From Saprospiraceae bacterium (GTDB taxonomy: Bacteria > Bacteroidota > Bacteroidia > Chitinophagales > Saprospiraceae): 32,382 nucleotides of DNA. Below are positions 1 to 9,230 of this stretch, in pieces. Each line of letters starts with the position of its first letter. Positions within the stretch are counted from its first letter, which is position 1. The notes beneath the pieces were generated by a model. That model was not told where the DNA came from, ran no database searches, and saw nothing but the letters and a program-made list of their open reading frames with translations. The position numbers were made by a program, and so were the translations under genes. The stretch covers positions 1-32,382 of the forward strand of contig JAHDEO010000018.1 in assembly GCA_020628725.1 (NCBI GenBank). The letters run 5' to 3'.

Positions 1-3000
1 AGGTGTCGGGGTAGCAAGATTGCTTGCGGGTGTTTGTCCGGGTAGTAGCTTTCTGGTCGAAACGAGTGTAGTACGCATCTCTCCGAGTGTAGGGTCGAAA
101 GCACCTTCAAGCCAAGCCGCCAACTCAATACCCACACAATCCGGCTCGATGATAATTACGACTGTAGAAGTATTACACATTGAAGGCGAACCATCATCAC
201 AAACTTCGTAAGTAAAACTATCTGTGCCGACGAAATTTGGATTTGGTGTGTAATTGATATTGCCATTGGGCTGTACGGTTGCGTTCCCATTTGAGGGGAC
301 TGCCATCGGAATTATCGCTGCTGTTAGATTGTGATTTTCTATATCAGAATCATTCAATAATACATTATGCTGAATAGAAGAATTGGCAAACATGTATAAG
401 GTATCCGGCAGGGGAACGGGCGCATCATTGATAGGTGTAACATCAATCGTCACACTTGCTGTGTCGCACATGACAGGGTTGCCATCATCACAAATTTCAT
501 ATTCAAAAATATCCGCACCATTAAAATCAACATTGGGCGTATATGAGTACGAACCACCTGCCAAGAGGAATACCGAACCGTTTTGAGGCTGTGTAATCGG
601 CGTGATATTTACCGTCAAATTATCGCCGTCAATGTCGCTGTCATTGCTGATAAGATTACCTGTTTTAGCTACCTCTTCGGGAGTGGTATTGGTATCATTT
701 ATTGCTTGTGGGGCATCATTTTCGGGTGTTACATTAATGTTGACTGTAGCTACATCGCAAAGCGATAAATCTACCGAATTACCAACTGAAGTGACTTCGT
801 AATTGATAAATAATTTCGGCGGAGCCGTTCCGTCAAAAGACTCGGCAGTGCGTGTTCCCGTTCCTTCTAAAATGAAGGTCATGGCATTGCCACTTGTCCA
901 GTCTCCACGATTGGTGATTTCTTGCACAACAGTACTAATGTCCGCACTTTGATAGGTGTTTCCTATCGTCCATGCCGGAAGATTTGACCATGAAGCCGCC
1001 GCACTTGTTTTGGTTTTTGAACTCAAGGCATAAGCTGTCGTGGGAATAGCAGCCGCATTGCCCGTAGCTTCTGCGCTAATGGATATGGAAGTGGCTATGC
1101 TTTGTGCTTCGTCGGCGACAAATTCCAAATAAGCACTTGTTATCGTCGCACCCTGCGGTACGGCAATATTTGTCATACGAATCCCTACAGCAGTAAATAC
1201 ATCAGGTAAGTCTTCCAACAAATCCAAATCGCTACTACCTACGTTGATGGAGCCATCCGTTGAAAGTTCTTCTACATCATCTCCACTTGATGCTACTTGC
1301 CCATTAAAACTACCGGGCGTGATGACCGTACTGACAATCGCAGCATCGTCACAAACTTCATAAGTGAAGCTATCTGCACCATAAAAATCAGGATTTGGCG
1401 TATAGTCAAATGTACCATCCGGGTTGATTGTGAGGGTTCCATTGGAAGGATTGCTCACAGGTGTTGCATTGACAATCAGGTTGTCATTATCGGGGTCATT
1501 ATCGTTTGTCAATACATTATTTGATAATACATTATCCTCATTTATCACAAAATTATCATCTATCAAATTGGGAATTGTATTGCAATTTTCTACCGTAACC
1601 AATTGATTATACACCTTGGTACATTCAAAGTATTGGGTAATCAACTGCACGCTGTAAGTGCCGGGAGTGTTCCATGTTACCATTCCCGAATTTGCCGTGA
1701 AATTCGCGGGGCTTGCCCCCGATACAAACCACGTAAAATTCATATCGTTCAAGGCTGCATCTGCTTGTATAGTCGTTGGAACACCTACACAAATTGTATT
1801 TGGATAGAGAATAGCATTGTCGGGACAAGGCGTGTTTTCGCGTCCCGGTGTGCCGTATGCGGAGTTGATATTCGAAGAGGCTTCCCATGAATTATATAAG
1901 AGATTATCCATTGAAGGGTCGATGAGGGAAAGCGTCGGACCATTGCCGTCGGGAATGGTATCCCAGGGAATTTTATCATTGAAAGTCAGTTCATCCGAAA
2001 GGCATTTATTTTGGTCAAACAAGCTGACGCGCTCACCGCCATTACTGATATTGAACAGCAAATTTCCGATAAAATCTGTGCCATTATTTAGGTGGGGAAA
2101 TATACTGCCAAATAAAGCCGCATCTTCCGCGAGTACCAGAAAATCATCGGGTTCGAGTATCGTTCCGGCTGGAATGGTGAAGGTGTTTTCGCTATCATAG
2201 AATTGCCAATTGGAAATATCTACACTCGTTGCATTGGGATTGTGTAGTTCCACCCAATCGCCCGGATTGGTGAGATTGTCGGAATTATAATTGATTTCGT
2301 TGATGACAATTTGGTCGGCGGGCGTGGTGCATGGTGTCGAATTTTGTGCGCCGGGAGTACCGCCTATCGGGTCAGATGCGTGCCAATCCGTAGCTGCAAT
2401 ATTATCCGCCGGAACGGGATAATTTAATTCCAATGAAGCCCCAAAACCATCTGCCAGCAATGCCCAGGGAATACCATCATTATAACGAACGGTATCGATG
2501 ACTGTACCCGTAACATTATTGAGCCAGATTTTTTCGCCATCATTATTGAGTTTGCTTTCTTCCCATTGAAAGACTTGATAGCCATTGCCCAAATATTGCG
2601 TAGCATCTGCCGCAATGACAATATATTCGCCGGGATTGATGGTCGTTCCTCGCGGAAATTTAAAACAAACACCTTCCGAAAATTCATATCCACTCAAATC
2701 ACGCGCTTTGGTGTCGGGGTTATGTATTTCGATAAATTCTTTTTCATTAATTGTATCATCTGGATGATAATGAATTTCATTGATGACAACATCCAATGCA
2801 GGTACGAAAACGGGTGTGAGCGTAGTATTTGAGGTGAATGATTGGTGCAGTGTGGAGTTGGTATTGCCTGTTTCCTGCCAATGTGAAAAACGATAACCGG
2901 GAGCAGGAATCGCGTGAATTTCAACAGGTGTATTCGTGAAATATTCGCCTGTATAATTGTAAGGTACTTCAAAATAATTGGAATTGACGACAACCGTACC

Positions 3001-4998
3001 ATTGGTGCTTGCATCAAAACTAAGGGTCAAATTAAAGGTAGATAATCCGAAAAAATTAGCAATATGTGTGCGTAAATTATCGCTTCTTACATTTGCAAAA
3101 CTTTTTAAATTATTAACATGCGAAACCCATGCATTATAATCCGCTACACCGCCTTGCGAACCCCAAAGTGCGGTGTGAGCCGTCATTTCGCTGTCTAAAG
3201 TATTTTTATAATCGTCAATCGTATTATTGACGCGGGTAGCATCATATACCAAATTGAGTTGTGTAGCATAGCGTTGGATAAATTCATCTCTGAACTCAGG
3301 AACCTCCATCATTCTTCTGAACAGCATCGTAGGACGTGGCGCGTTTCTGCTGTTTACACCTCCCGGAATCATCATGTATTCGATGGTATTGTGTGCGGGA
3401 TTTTGCCAGCCACTATCAGTGTCTAAGACTGCCATGCGCCATTTAGAATTGGCGGTAGCAGAACGCCAGTATATTTTATTACTCGGACTCCATGTGGCGG
3501 GCCAATCCGATGGCATGACCCACATTTGTAGCATGTAATAATTCAGAAAATTATTAATGTCAATTTGTGATTTTGCATAATCATAATTCGCTTGTGTAAA
3601 GCTGGTGTTATTGTCAAAATATTGGTATAAATTGCTCAGATTGGTGGTATCTCCGTCGGTGGCAACAATTTCTCTGTGAATGTCCCAAAGCCTTATTATC
3701 TCAAAATCATCTCCTTCGTATTTAGGAAATTGATACTCAAAATAATGCTTGCTATAACTATCTCTGATATTGTGAATACCCCAATATTCTCCATTGAGAT
3801 ACACTACGGATGGACGTGCAGATTGTATCTCCAAATCCAATTTATTTTCTGCTAATCGCTGTACTACCGCATCTCCCATCATCGAGGAGACCCAGTGGTT
3901 TCCGCCATTTCTAAATCTTAGTCTTCTAAATTCATACTGCTCTCTTTGAGGAAATATTTGTGCAGGAATATTGGGACTTGGGTACTCGCTTTTGGTTTTA
4001 AATTGAATACTCTTTTGAGCGTATCTGCGTGTACAATTTCCAAACACAGAAAGCCCCCCATCTGCATCAAATACCTCATTACCTACTTCATCAAACATGA
4101 TAACATTGGAAGGATATTCCCATTCTTGATGATAATTGGCTGTACCGCCACAACCTGATGCCCCATTTGTACCGACGACATACATACCCAAGCTGTCACT
4201 CCATAAATGGTCAGGGTCAAGATTGACAGACAAAACGGCTAAATCGTGGTTTGCCCCGATGATGTAAGCGGCTGTTTCTATCAGGCTATTCGCAAAACCG
4301 CTTTTTACACTAATTGCTCTGACACTTTGCGAAGTATTTACCGTGAATGCTCCTGTATATAATGTAGAGGATGTCGTCGGGGCAGTTCCGTCTAAGGTAT
4401 AATAGATGGACGCTCCGGGTTCGGCGGTGATAGTTACAGATTGAGCAGCGTTGTACAATCCGCTTGGGGGAGAAATAATCGGCGGGGCAGCCTGCGGCTG
4501 ACTGTTGTTATTAGTGGCTGCGGGAGTTGCGGGGATGAGTTGAGAGAGTGTAGCACTGCCATCGGGCAAACGTCCGTAGCCTTGGTCGGTCGTGACGGTT
4601 GTAAAGGTAAAGCTATCTTCAATGGTTATGCCGTCGGGATTGGTTAGGATGACACTTTCACCTGCACTACTTAATTTGAAATTGAGGTGATTCGCGCCTT
4701 GGAAGGTTTCATTATCTGCCCAAAAAATCAAATAGCCGTTTGCAGGAACGGTGGTCAATGCCGCATCTGTAGCCGGAATCTGCCACATCAAAGGATTGCC
4801 ACTATCGTCCGAGAGATAGTAACCCGCCAAATTTACAGAGGCATTTCCTGCATTATAAATTTCAATAACGTCGTCATATTCGCCATAATTGTCGGCGATT
4901 ATATTATCGTTTGAGGGAATAACTTCGTTGATGTATAATTGTGCGTTTGTATTAATAGCAATCAGTCCGCAAATAACAAATAGTACAACACTTCTCAT
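1..4998 (-). CDS. Secreted CotH-kinase family protein with LTD domains, chitobiase-C-like domain, cadherin/VCBS-like repeats and start of shared C-terminal module (3' end truncated by window edge)
   Basis: Open minus-strand frame from ATG at 4998 (MRSVVLFVICGLIAINTNAQLYINEV, signal peptide) to base 1 (1666 codons, no stop, so missing from the ORF track). CotH-like core NKIYWRSATANSKWRMAVLDTDSGW; LTD motifs (VVINEIHYHP.., IVINEINYNS..GDWVELHNP); IYYTLDGTAPTTSS (CHB_HEX_C-like); repeated ..GTLTINPDGTFDYTPNPDFYGADSFTYEVCDD..; ends in CVGIELAAWLEGAFD..LLPGQTPASNLATPTP. Confidence 0.85.
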   Translation of the reverse strand, partial: MRSVVLFVICGLIAINTNAQLYINEVIPSNDNIIADNYGEYDDVIEIYNAGNASVNLAGYYLSDDSGNPLMWQIPATDAALTTVPANGYLIFWADNETFQGANHLNFKLSSAGESVILTNPDGITIEDSFTFTTVTTDQGYGRLPDGSATLSQLIPATPAATNNNSQPQAAPPIISPPSGLYNAAQSVTITAEPGASIYYTLDGTAPTTSSTLYTGAFTVNTSQSVRAISVKSGFANSLIETAAYIIGANHDLAVLSVNLDPDHLWSDSLGMYVVGTNGASGCGGTANYHQEWEYPSNVIMFDEVGNEVFDADGGLSVFGNCTRRYAQKSIQFKTKSEYPSPNIPAQIFPQREQYEFRRLRFRNGGNHWVSSMMGDAVVQRLAENKLDLEIQSARPSVVYLNGEYWGIHNIRDSYSKHYFEYQFPKYEGDDFEIIRLWDIHREIVATDGDTTNLSNLYQYFDNNTSFTQANYDYAKSQIDINNFLNYYMLQMWVMPSDWPATWSPSNKIYWRSATANSKWRMAVLDTDSGWQNPAHNTIEYMMIPGGVNSRNAPRPTMLFRRMMEVPEFRDEFIQRYATQLNLVYDATRVNNTIDDYKNTLDSEMTAHTALWGSQGGVADYNAWVSHVNNLKSFANVRSDNLRTHIANFFGLSTFNLTLSFDASTNGTVVVNSNYFEVPYNYTGEYFTNTPVEIHAIPAPGYRFSHWQETGNTNSTLHQSFTSNTTLTPVFVPALDVVINEIHYHPDDTINEKEFIEIHNPDTKARDLSGYEFSEGVCFKFPRGTTINPGEYIVIAADATQYLGNGYQVFQWEESKLNNDGEKIWLNNVTGTVIDTVRYNDGIPWALLADGFGASLELNYPVPADNIAATDWHASDPIGGTPGAQNSTPCTTPADQIVINEINYNSDNLTNPGDWVELHNPNATSVDISNWQFYDSENTFTIPAGTILEPDDFLVLAEDAALFGSIFPHLNNGTDFIGNLLFNISNGGERVSLFDQNKCLSDELTFNDKIPWDTIPDGNGPTLSLIDPSMDNLLYNSWEASSNINSAYGTPGRENTPCPDNAILYPNTICVGVPTTIQADAALNDMNFTWFVSGASPANFTANSGMVTWNTPGTYSVQLITQYFECTKVYNQLVTVENCNTIPNLIDDNFVINEDNVLSNNVLTNDNDPDNDNLIVNATPVSNPSNGTLTINPDGTFDYTPNPDFYGADSFTYEVCDDAAIVSTVITPGSFNGQVASSGDDVEELSTDGSINVGSSDLDLLEDLPDVFTAVGIRMTNIAVPQGATITSAYLEFVADEAQSIATSISISAEATGNAAAIPTTAYALSSKTKTSAAASWSNLPAWTIGNTYQSADISTVVQEITNRGDWTSGNAMTFILEGTGTRTAESFDGTAPPKLFINYEVTSVGNSVDLSLCDVATVNINVTPENDAPQAINDTNTTPEEVAKTGNLISNDSDIDGDNLTVNITPITQPQNGSVFLLAGGSYSYTPNVDFNGADIFEYEICDDGNPVMCDTASVTIDVTPINDAPVPLPDTLYMFANSSIQHNVLLNDSDIENHNLTAAIIPMAVPSNGNATVQPNGNINYTPNPNFVGTDSFTYEVCDDGSPSMCNTSTVVIIIEPDCVGIELAAWLEGAFDPTLGEMRTTLVSTRKLLPGQTPASNLATPTP

Positions 4999-5297
4999 AT
5001 AAAAAACTTTAAACTAACAGCTAACAAATTATTAATAGTGTTAATTTTTCAAAATAACCATGCCAGCTTAGCTAAAATTCGTATTAAAAAGCAAGAAACG
5101 TGACATAGTAAACCCACACCATTACGCGTAATGAAAAATGACATGGGGAGGTATATTATCACCGAGTCGAATGGGATGATACCGAAAAACGAAGAAATCG
5201 GCTTGGGCGGGTATCTTCTGAGAATAGACTCTATTTACATGAAGAAAGTTGCTTTTGTTTTAAAGCTGTTTAAGCGAAGTTGATGCTTGTTAATATA

Positions 5298-5329
5298 AAA
5301 TGGTTTGTGTCGTTAAACACAAACCATTT
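5298..5329. terminator. Perfect 13-bp inverted repeat with 6-nt loop, terminator-like hairpin
   Basis: aaatggtttgtgt-cgttaa-acacaaaccattt, lying downstream of the orphan module fragment on the minus strand. Confidence 0.45.
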
Positions 5330-5382
5330 ATACTCAATACAAAACAATATTTTTATAGGGGATAAATATTTTATGGTCAATT

Positions 5383-5607
5383 CTACTTCGGCACTCGTGA
5401 TGAAATGCCATTATTTTCAAACCACAAAGACTTATCCTGTCCGTTTACGTCTCCATCCAAATTGAAGTCGGGAGATAGATAGTAATCGAATACGCCATTA
5501 GAATCGAACCATTCTGTCTTATCCGTACCATTCACATCGAAGCTGGGGAAATCCATTTGATTGGCATCTCCTGCGAACATTGCCCACTCGCCTGTCGGGA
5601 TTTTCAT
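5383..5607 (-). pseudogene. Orphan fragment of the shared C-terminal module (last ~70 aa only)
   Basis: 74-aa ORF GEWAMFAGDANQMDFPSFDVNGTDKTEWFDSNGVFDYYLSPDFNLDGDVNGQDKSLWFENNGISSRVPK; protein-identical to the tail of the 8514-12752 gene. No N-terminal part of the module or signal peptide upstream. Confidence 0.75.
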
Positions 5608-5813
5608 TAAACCTAAATACTGTTTGATAGGTAAATGGTCCTAAAATAAGTTTTTCATCTGTGACGAAGATAATTTTAATATGCTTTGCATTATAAATTA
5701 CCGAGAAGTATATTTTTAAACACAAAAATGCAGATTATTTTAATGTTAAATGTTCTCTATTCTATGGTTCTATAGTCCTATGGTTTGCTTTAGAAATAGC
5801 AAAATCAAAAAAA

Positions 5814-5845
5814 GTCGTTGGACATTTAAAAAAACATCCAACGAC
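5814..5845 (-). terminator. Rho-independent terminator-like hairpin downstream of the lipoprotein gene
   Basis: gtcgttgga ... tccaacgac stem; on the minus strand followed by a T-run (aaaaaaa on plus at 5807-5813). Confidence 0.7.
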
Positions 5846-5893
5846 CAGATTATTTATCGTATAACTCAGGTTAGAGAAGAAGAGTTTATTAAA

Positions 5894-6400
5894 TTAGTAC
5901 TGTATCCATCTCTGCGCTGAGTAAGAATAAACCGAATTATCATTTCTTGAGTTATCCCAAAAAGCACCGGTATAACCGCCAATACTACTATTAGTATAAT
6001 ACGCCAAACCTGTACCGCAAAACTGTTGTCCGGGATAAAGATAAATCTGTGCTTGATGACGATTTGAATAAGCCCATGCACCACTTGCATTAGAAGTCTT
6101 ATATTCTGTATACAACCATACCCATCCAAGGTTTTGAGAACTCTTCCAAGAGCCGGGGAAAACGACGCAAGGCGATCTTTCTTCTAATGAACTGGTGTTA
6201 TCCAGCGTTCTCACCGGAACTGATAAGTCAGCCGGTATAGTACTATGGTCAGGTACTTCCGATGTACTGACAAGTAATTCGAGGGGTGAGACGTCTGATA
6301 CTGCATCCGTCAATGTTTCCTGCTGTTCGCAAGAAGTGAAGCAGATTAGCATGAGGAGTAAACTGTAAAAGCTAACCACAAAACGATTAAAATTTTTCAT
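5894..6400 (-). CDS. Small secreted lipoprotein of unknown function
   Basis: 168 aa; MKNFNRFVVSFYSLLLMLICFTSCEQQ has a lipobox-like Cys; Tyr/Trp/Gly-rich C-terminus (GSWKSSQNLGWVWLYTEYKTSNASGAWAYSNRHQAQIYLYPGQQFCGTG). Own terminator downstream. Confidence 0.75.
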   Translation of the reverse strand: MKNFNRFVVSFYSLLLMLICFTSCEQQETLTDAVSDVSPLELLVSTSEVPDHSTIPADLSVPVRTLDNTSSLEERSPCVVFPGSWKSSQNLGWVWLYTEYKTSNASGAWAYSNRHQAQIYLYPGQQFCGTGLAYYTNSSIGGYTGAFWDNSRNDNSVYSYSAQRWIQY

Positions 6401-6996
6401 TTTATTTATAATTATTTATTAAAAAATGTTTGTGCTTTTTCGGAGAAATAATTTAGTTTAGGAGTGTTCAACTAAGATCGACTTTGTCACTTGTATTTAA
6501 TAAGTCGCAATAGAATATTTATTATTGTATTTAAATATATGAAGGCTAAGATAGTGTACAGGGGGAGAAAGGTTGTCTGAGTTTTAGAGAAGTTTACTTG
6601 TTTTATTGCAAAGGCATTTTTTTTAAAATCGATGAATTTTGGGTTTACATGCAAATAAAAACACAGACGTAAGCTCCATCTTAACTGCCTTAAATTTAGA
6701 TGTTTATAAGAGAATATTGCCACTTTGTTCAATTATTTATTTTCATATATTTACAGTAAATGCGACTTTTAAAATCTTTTTTAGAAAGAAAAAACAAGTT
6801 TATTTAGACATTAAAATAAAGGCTTACGTAATTTGTATTATTAAATTAGCCGCTGCATAGAAAATTCTGTTCGTCCGGTTTTTTTGCAACATTGGTTTTA
6901 GACATTACGTATTTTAACTATAGCCCGTGCAGTTTTTTACTGTACAATAGACTTTATTCTGAAATATTTTGCACGGAGCTTTTTTAAAACACTTCA

Positions 6997-8499
6997 ATGA
7001 ATAAGAAAGAGGTTATTTTTAAGATAATTGGACAGCTCAAACGAACGGAAAAACGTTTGTTCAGGTTGGAAATGGAGAAGTTCAAATCTTCTTCGACTTA
7101 CATTCTCATTTATGATTACCTTGAAAGGAGCACAGAACTAGATGATAAAGCCTTTAAAGCGTTTTGTCAGCAGCACAATATTCGTCACCTATCCTCACAC
7201 ATCCTTCATCTTCATGCAAAATTGATAAGGTTTCTGGTTAGGAATAAAGAAATAGCCGCAGAAGATAATATTAATAAAACAATTAAAGCAAAAAGAGCGG
7301 AGGCACATATTTATATGGATTACAGTATGCCCGGGCAGGCTGCTAAGACTCTAAAAAAAGCCTGTGAAATAGCTTACAAGCACAACAAATATTATTCAAT
7401 GTTATACGTCTTTCCGGAATTAATGAAGGTAAGTCGCATAGCACATAAATACCCGAGGTATTTAAACGACTTATCGATACCCGGAGGTTCTCCTGTGGAG
7501 CAAATGCAATGGATCATTGATAAAATTTCTGGTATATCTATTAATAGGGTGATTCTTCAAGATATAGTAAGCACTTATAATGAGGCTTTTCCTTCGCCTG
7601 AGCGAGACGTAAGATTAAAAAAACTCCAGCAGTATCAACCTATTTCTTATACTCCCGGTGATGCTATAGAATTTGCATGCTATTATAATGTAATCATCTT
7701 TCAAGCATATACTGCTAACGACATAGTAAAATTAATCAGCCTGATAGAAGACCTTTTAGCGCAATTACCCAATTTTTTTATACCGGATACTACTCAGCCC
7801 ATAGCATTATATGTCACGCATTATTTCACCCTTTGCCAGGAATTATTTTCGCAAGATGTTGAACATTTTAAGATTCAGCAACAACAATATAAGCGTACTA
7901 TAGAAGGACTTATTAAGGAGTATAAATTACCCGTTAGCAGTCATCTAAGTCTCCATATAGAAACCTATGCTTCTTGTCTGAAACAATACGCATCATTGCT
8001 AACATCAAGCTTTGATTCTACGATAATTAAATCATTTATTTCATCTGACAAAACAGCAAAATCACCAATCCTCTTGCCTATTTTTATGATCCAATTAGCT
8101 GTTGCGAATCTTCAATTCGTTATGATCAGAGATTATTCTAAAAGTAATGAGTGTTACAGGAAAATTCAATCAATTCCGAGAAAACTATATCAAGAAAAAA
8201 TATTTCACGATGAGATAGAACTTATCGAAATGATCAAAAGCTTTGAGCTAAATGACAGGGTGTATCTGGCGAATATCATCAAAGCAATCAGGAGTAAACA
8301 CTATACCAATTATTATGTCTCACCTATCAATAAATTGATAGTCAAACTTATTAATAAAATGCAGAAAGCGTCCGCGGATAAACACTTAGAGCTGATGAAG
8401 GCTGCCCTGCCTGAGTTGCAAAAACTTGAAAAGACCATTGTTTTAAAATATGTTCCCTTTTCCTATTGGCTCAAATGGCGAATTAAAGAGTATGAATAA
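6997..8499 (+). CDS. Alpha-helical repeat-like cytoplasmic protein of unknown function (TEKRLFRLE N-terminus)
   Basis: 500 aa, no signal peptide; N-terminus GQLKRTEKRLFRLEMEKFKSSSTYILIYDYL and C-terminus LKAALPELQKLEKTIVLKYVPFSYWLKWRIKEYE-like pattern shared with the 30236-31720 protein. Confidence 0.85.
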   Translation: MNKKEVIFKIIGQLKRTEKRLFRLEMEKFKSSSTYILIYDYLERSTELDDKAFKAFCQQHNIRHLSSHILHLHAKLIRFLVRNKEIAAEDNINKTIKAKRAEAHIYMDYSMPGQAAKTLKKACEIAYKHNKYYSMLYVFPELMKVSRIAHKYPRYLNDLSIPGGSPVEQMQWIIDKISGISINRVILQDIVSTYNEAFPSPERDVRLKKLQQYQPISYTPGDAIEFACYYNVIIFQAYTANDIVKLISLIEDLLAQLPNFFIPDTTQPIALYVTHYFTLCQELFSQDVEHFKIQQQQYKRTIEGLIKEYKLPVSSHLSLHIETYASCLKQYASLLTSSFDSTIIKSFISSDKTAKSPILLPIFMIQLAVANLQFVMIRDYSKSNECYRKIQSIPRKLYQEKIFHDEIELIEMIKSFELNDRVYLANIIKAIRSKHYTNYYVSPINKLIVKLINKMQKASADKHLELMKAALPELQKLEKTIVLKYVPFSYWLKWRIKEYE

Positions 8500-8513
8500 T
8501 AAAGGGAATAGAT

Positions 8514-9230
8514 TTATTTAGGTACTCGCGACGAAATCCCATTATTTTCAAACCACAAAGACTTATCCTGTCCGTTTACGTCTCCATCCAAATTGAAGTC
8601 GGGAGATAGATAGTAATCGAATACGCCATTAGAATCGAACCATTCTGTCTTATCCGTACCATTCACATCGAAGCTGGGGAAATCCATTTGATTGGCATCT
8701 CCTGCGAACATTGCCCACTCGCCATTCGGAAGTTGCTTTTGTCCGAAGCTGGTGGCATCGCGGTAGCTGTCGGAGGTGCGAAAATCGTAGCTTAATACGC
8801 CATTGACAATATCAATCGGTTGGGGAGTCATGATACCGATATGATTACGATGTTCTAAAACGATATAAAGTGGTGCTGTGACTGAATTAGTCAATACACA
8901 TCTGTCTATCAGTTTAATCCGCCCGTCTTTCATAATCAAAGCTGCGGTTTGTGCGACTTCGGTATTTTTTGCTGTTCCCGTTCTGAAAGAAACTAAAATC
9001 CAGTCAGTTTCATTGCCTGCATAGTGGACATCCCGCCAACCTATGCCTTCTGTGCCTGTGTAATTCCAAGGGGCAATTTGGTAAGGTTGTCCGGTAGGTG
9101 TAGGAGTGACGATACCGCTGACGGGCGTTTGTCCGGGCAGTAGTCCGCGTGATTGGAGGTTAGTGGTCATTTGCTCGGTAGTATTATCGTAAGTACCTTC
9201 GAGGTAGGCTTGGAGTTGGATGTCGATGCA
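8514..9230 (-). other. Shared C-terminal module (copy in toroid protein)
   Basis: CIDIQLQAYLEGTYD..LLPGQTPVSGIVTPTPTGQPYQIAPWNYTGTEG..LYIVLEHRNHIGIMTPQPIDI..SPDFNLDGDVNGQDKSLWFENNGISSRVPK. Confidence 0.85.

Noticed and set aside
5383-5607. Treating the 74-aa ORF as an intact small gene
   Set aside because: It is only the tail of the larger module, begins with a chance Met, and has no signal peptide; better called a fragment.
6487-6860. ORFs 6487-6732 (-) and 6639-6860 (+)
   Set aside because: AT-rich, overlapping each other on opposite strands, no coding-like composition or homology by eye.
8514-8540. Reading the conserved ...SSRVPK terminus as a sortase-type signal
   Set aside because: No LPXTG-like motif, no following hydrophobic segment; not expected in Bacteroidota.
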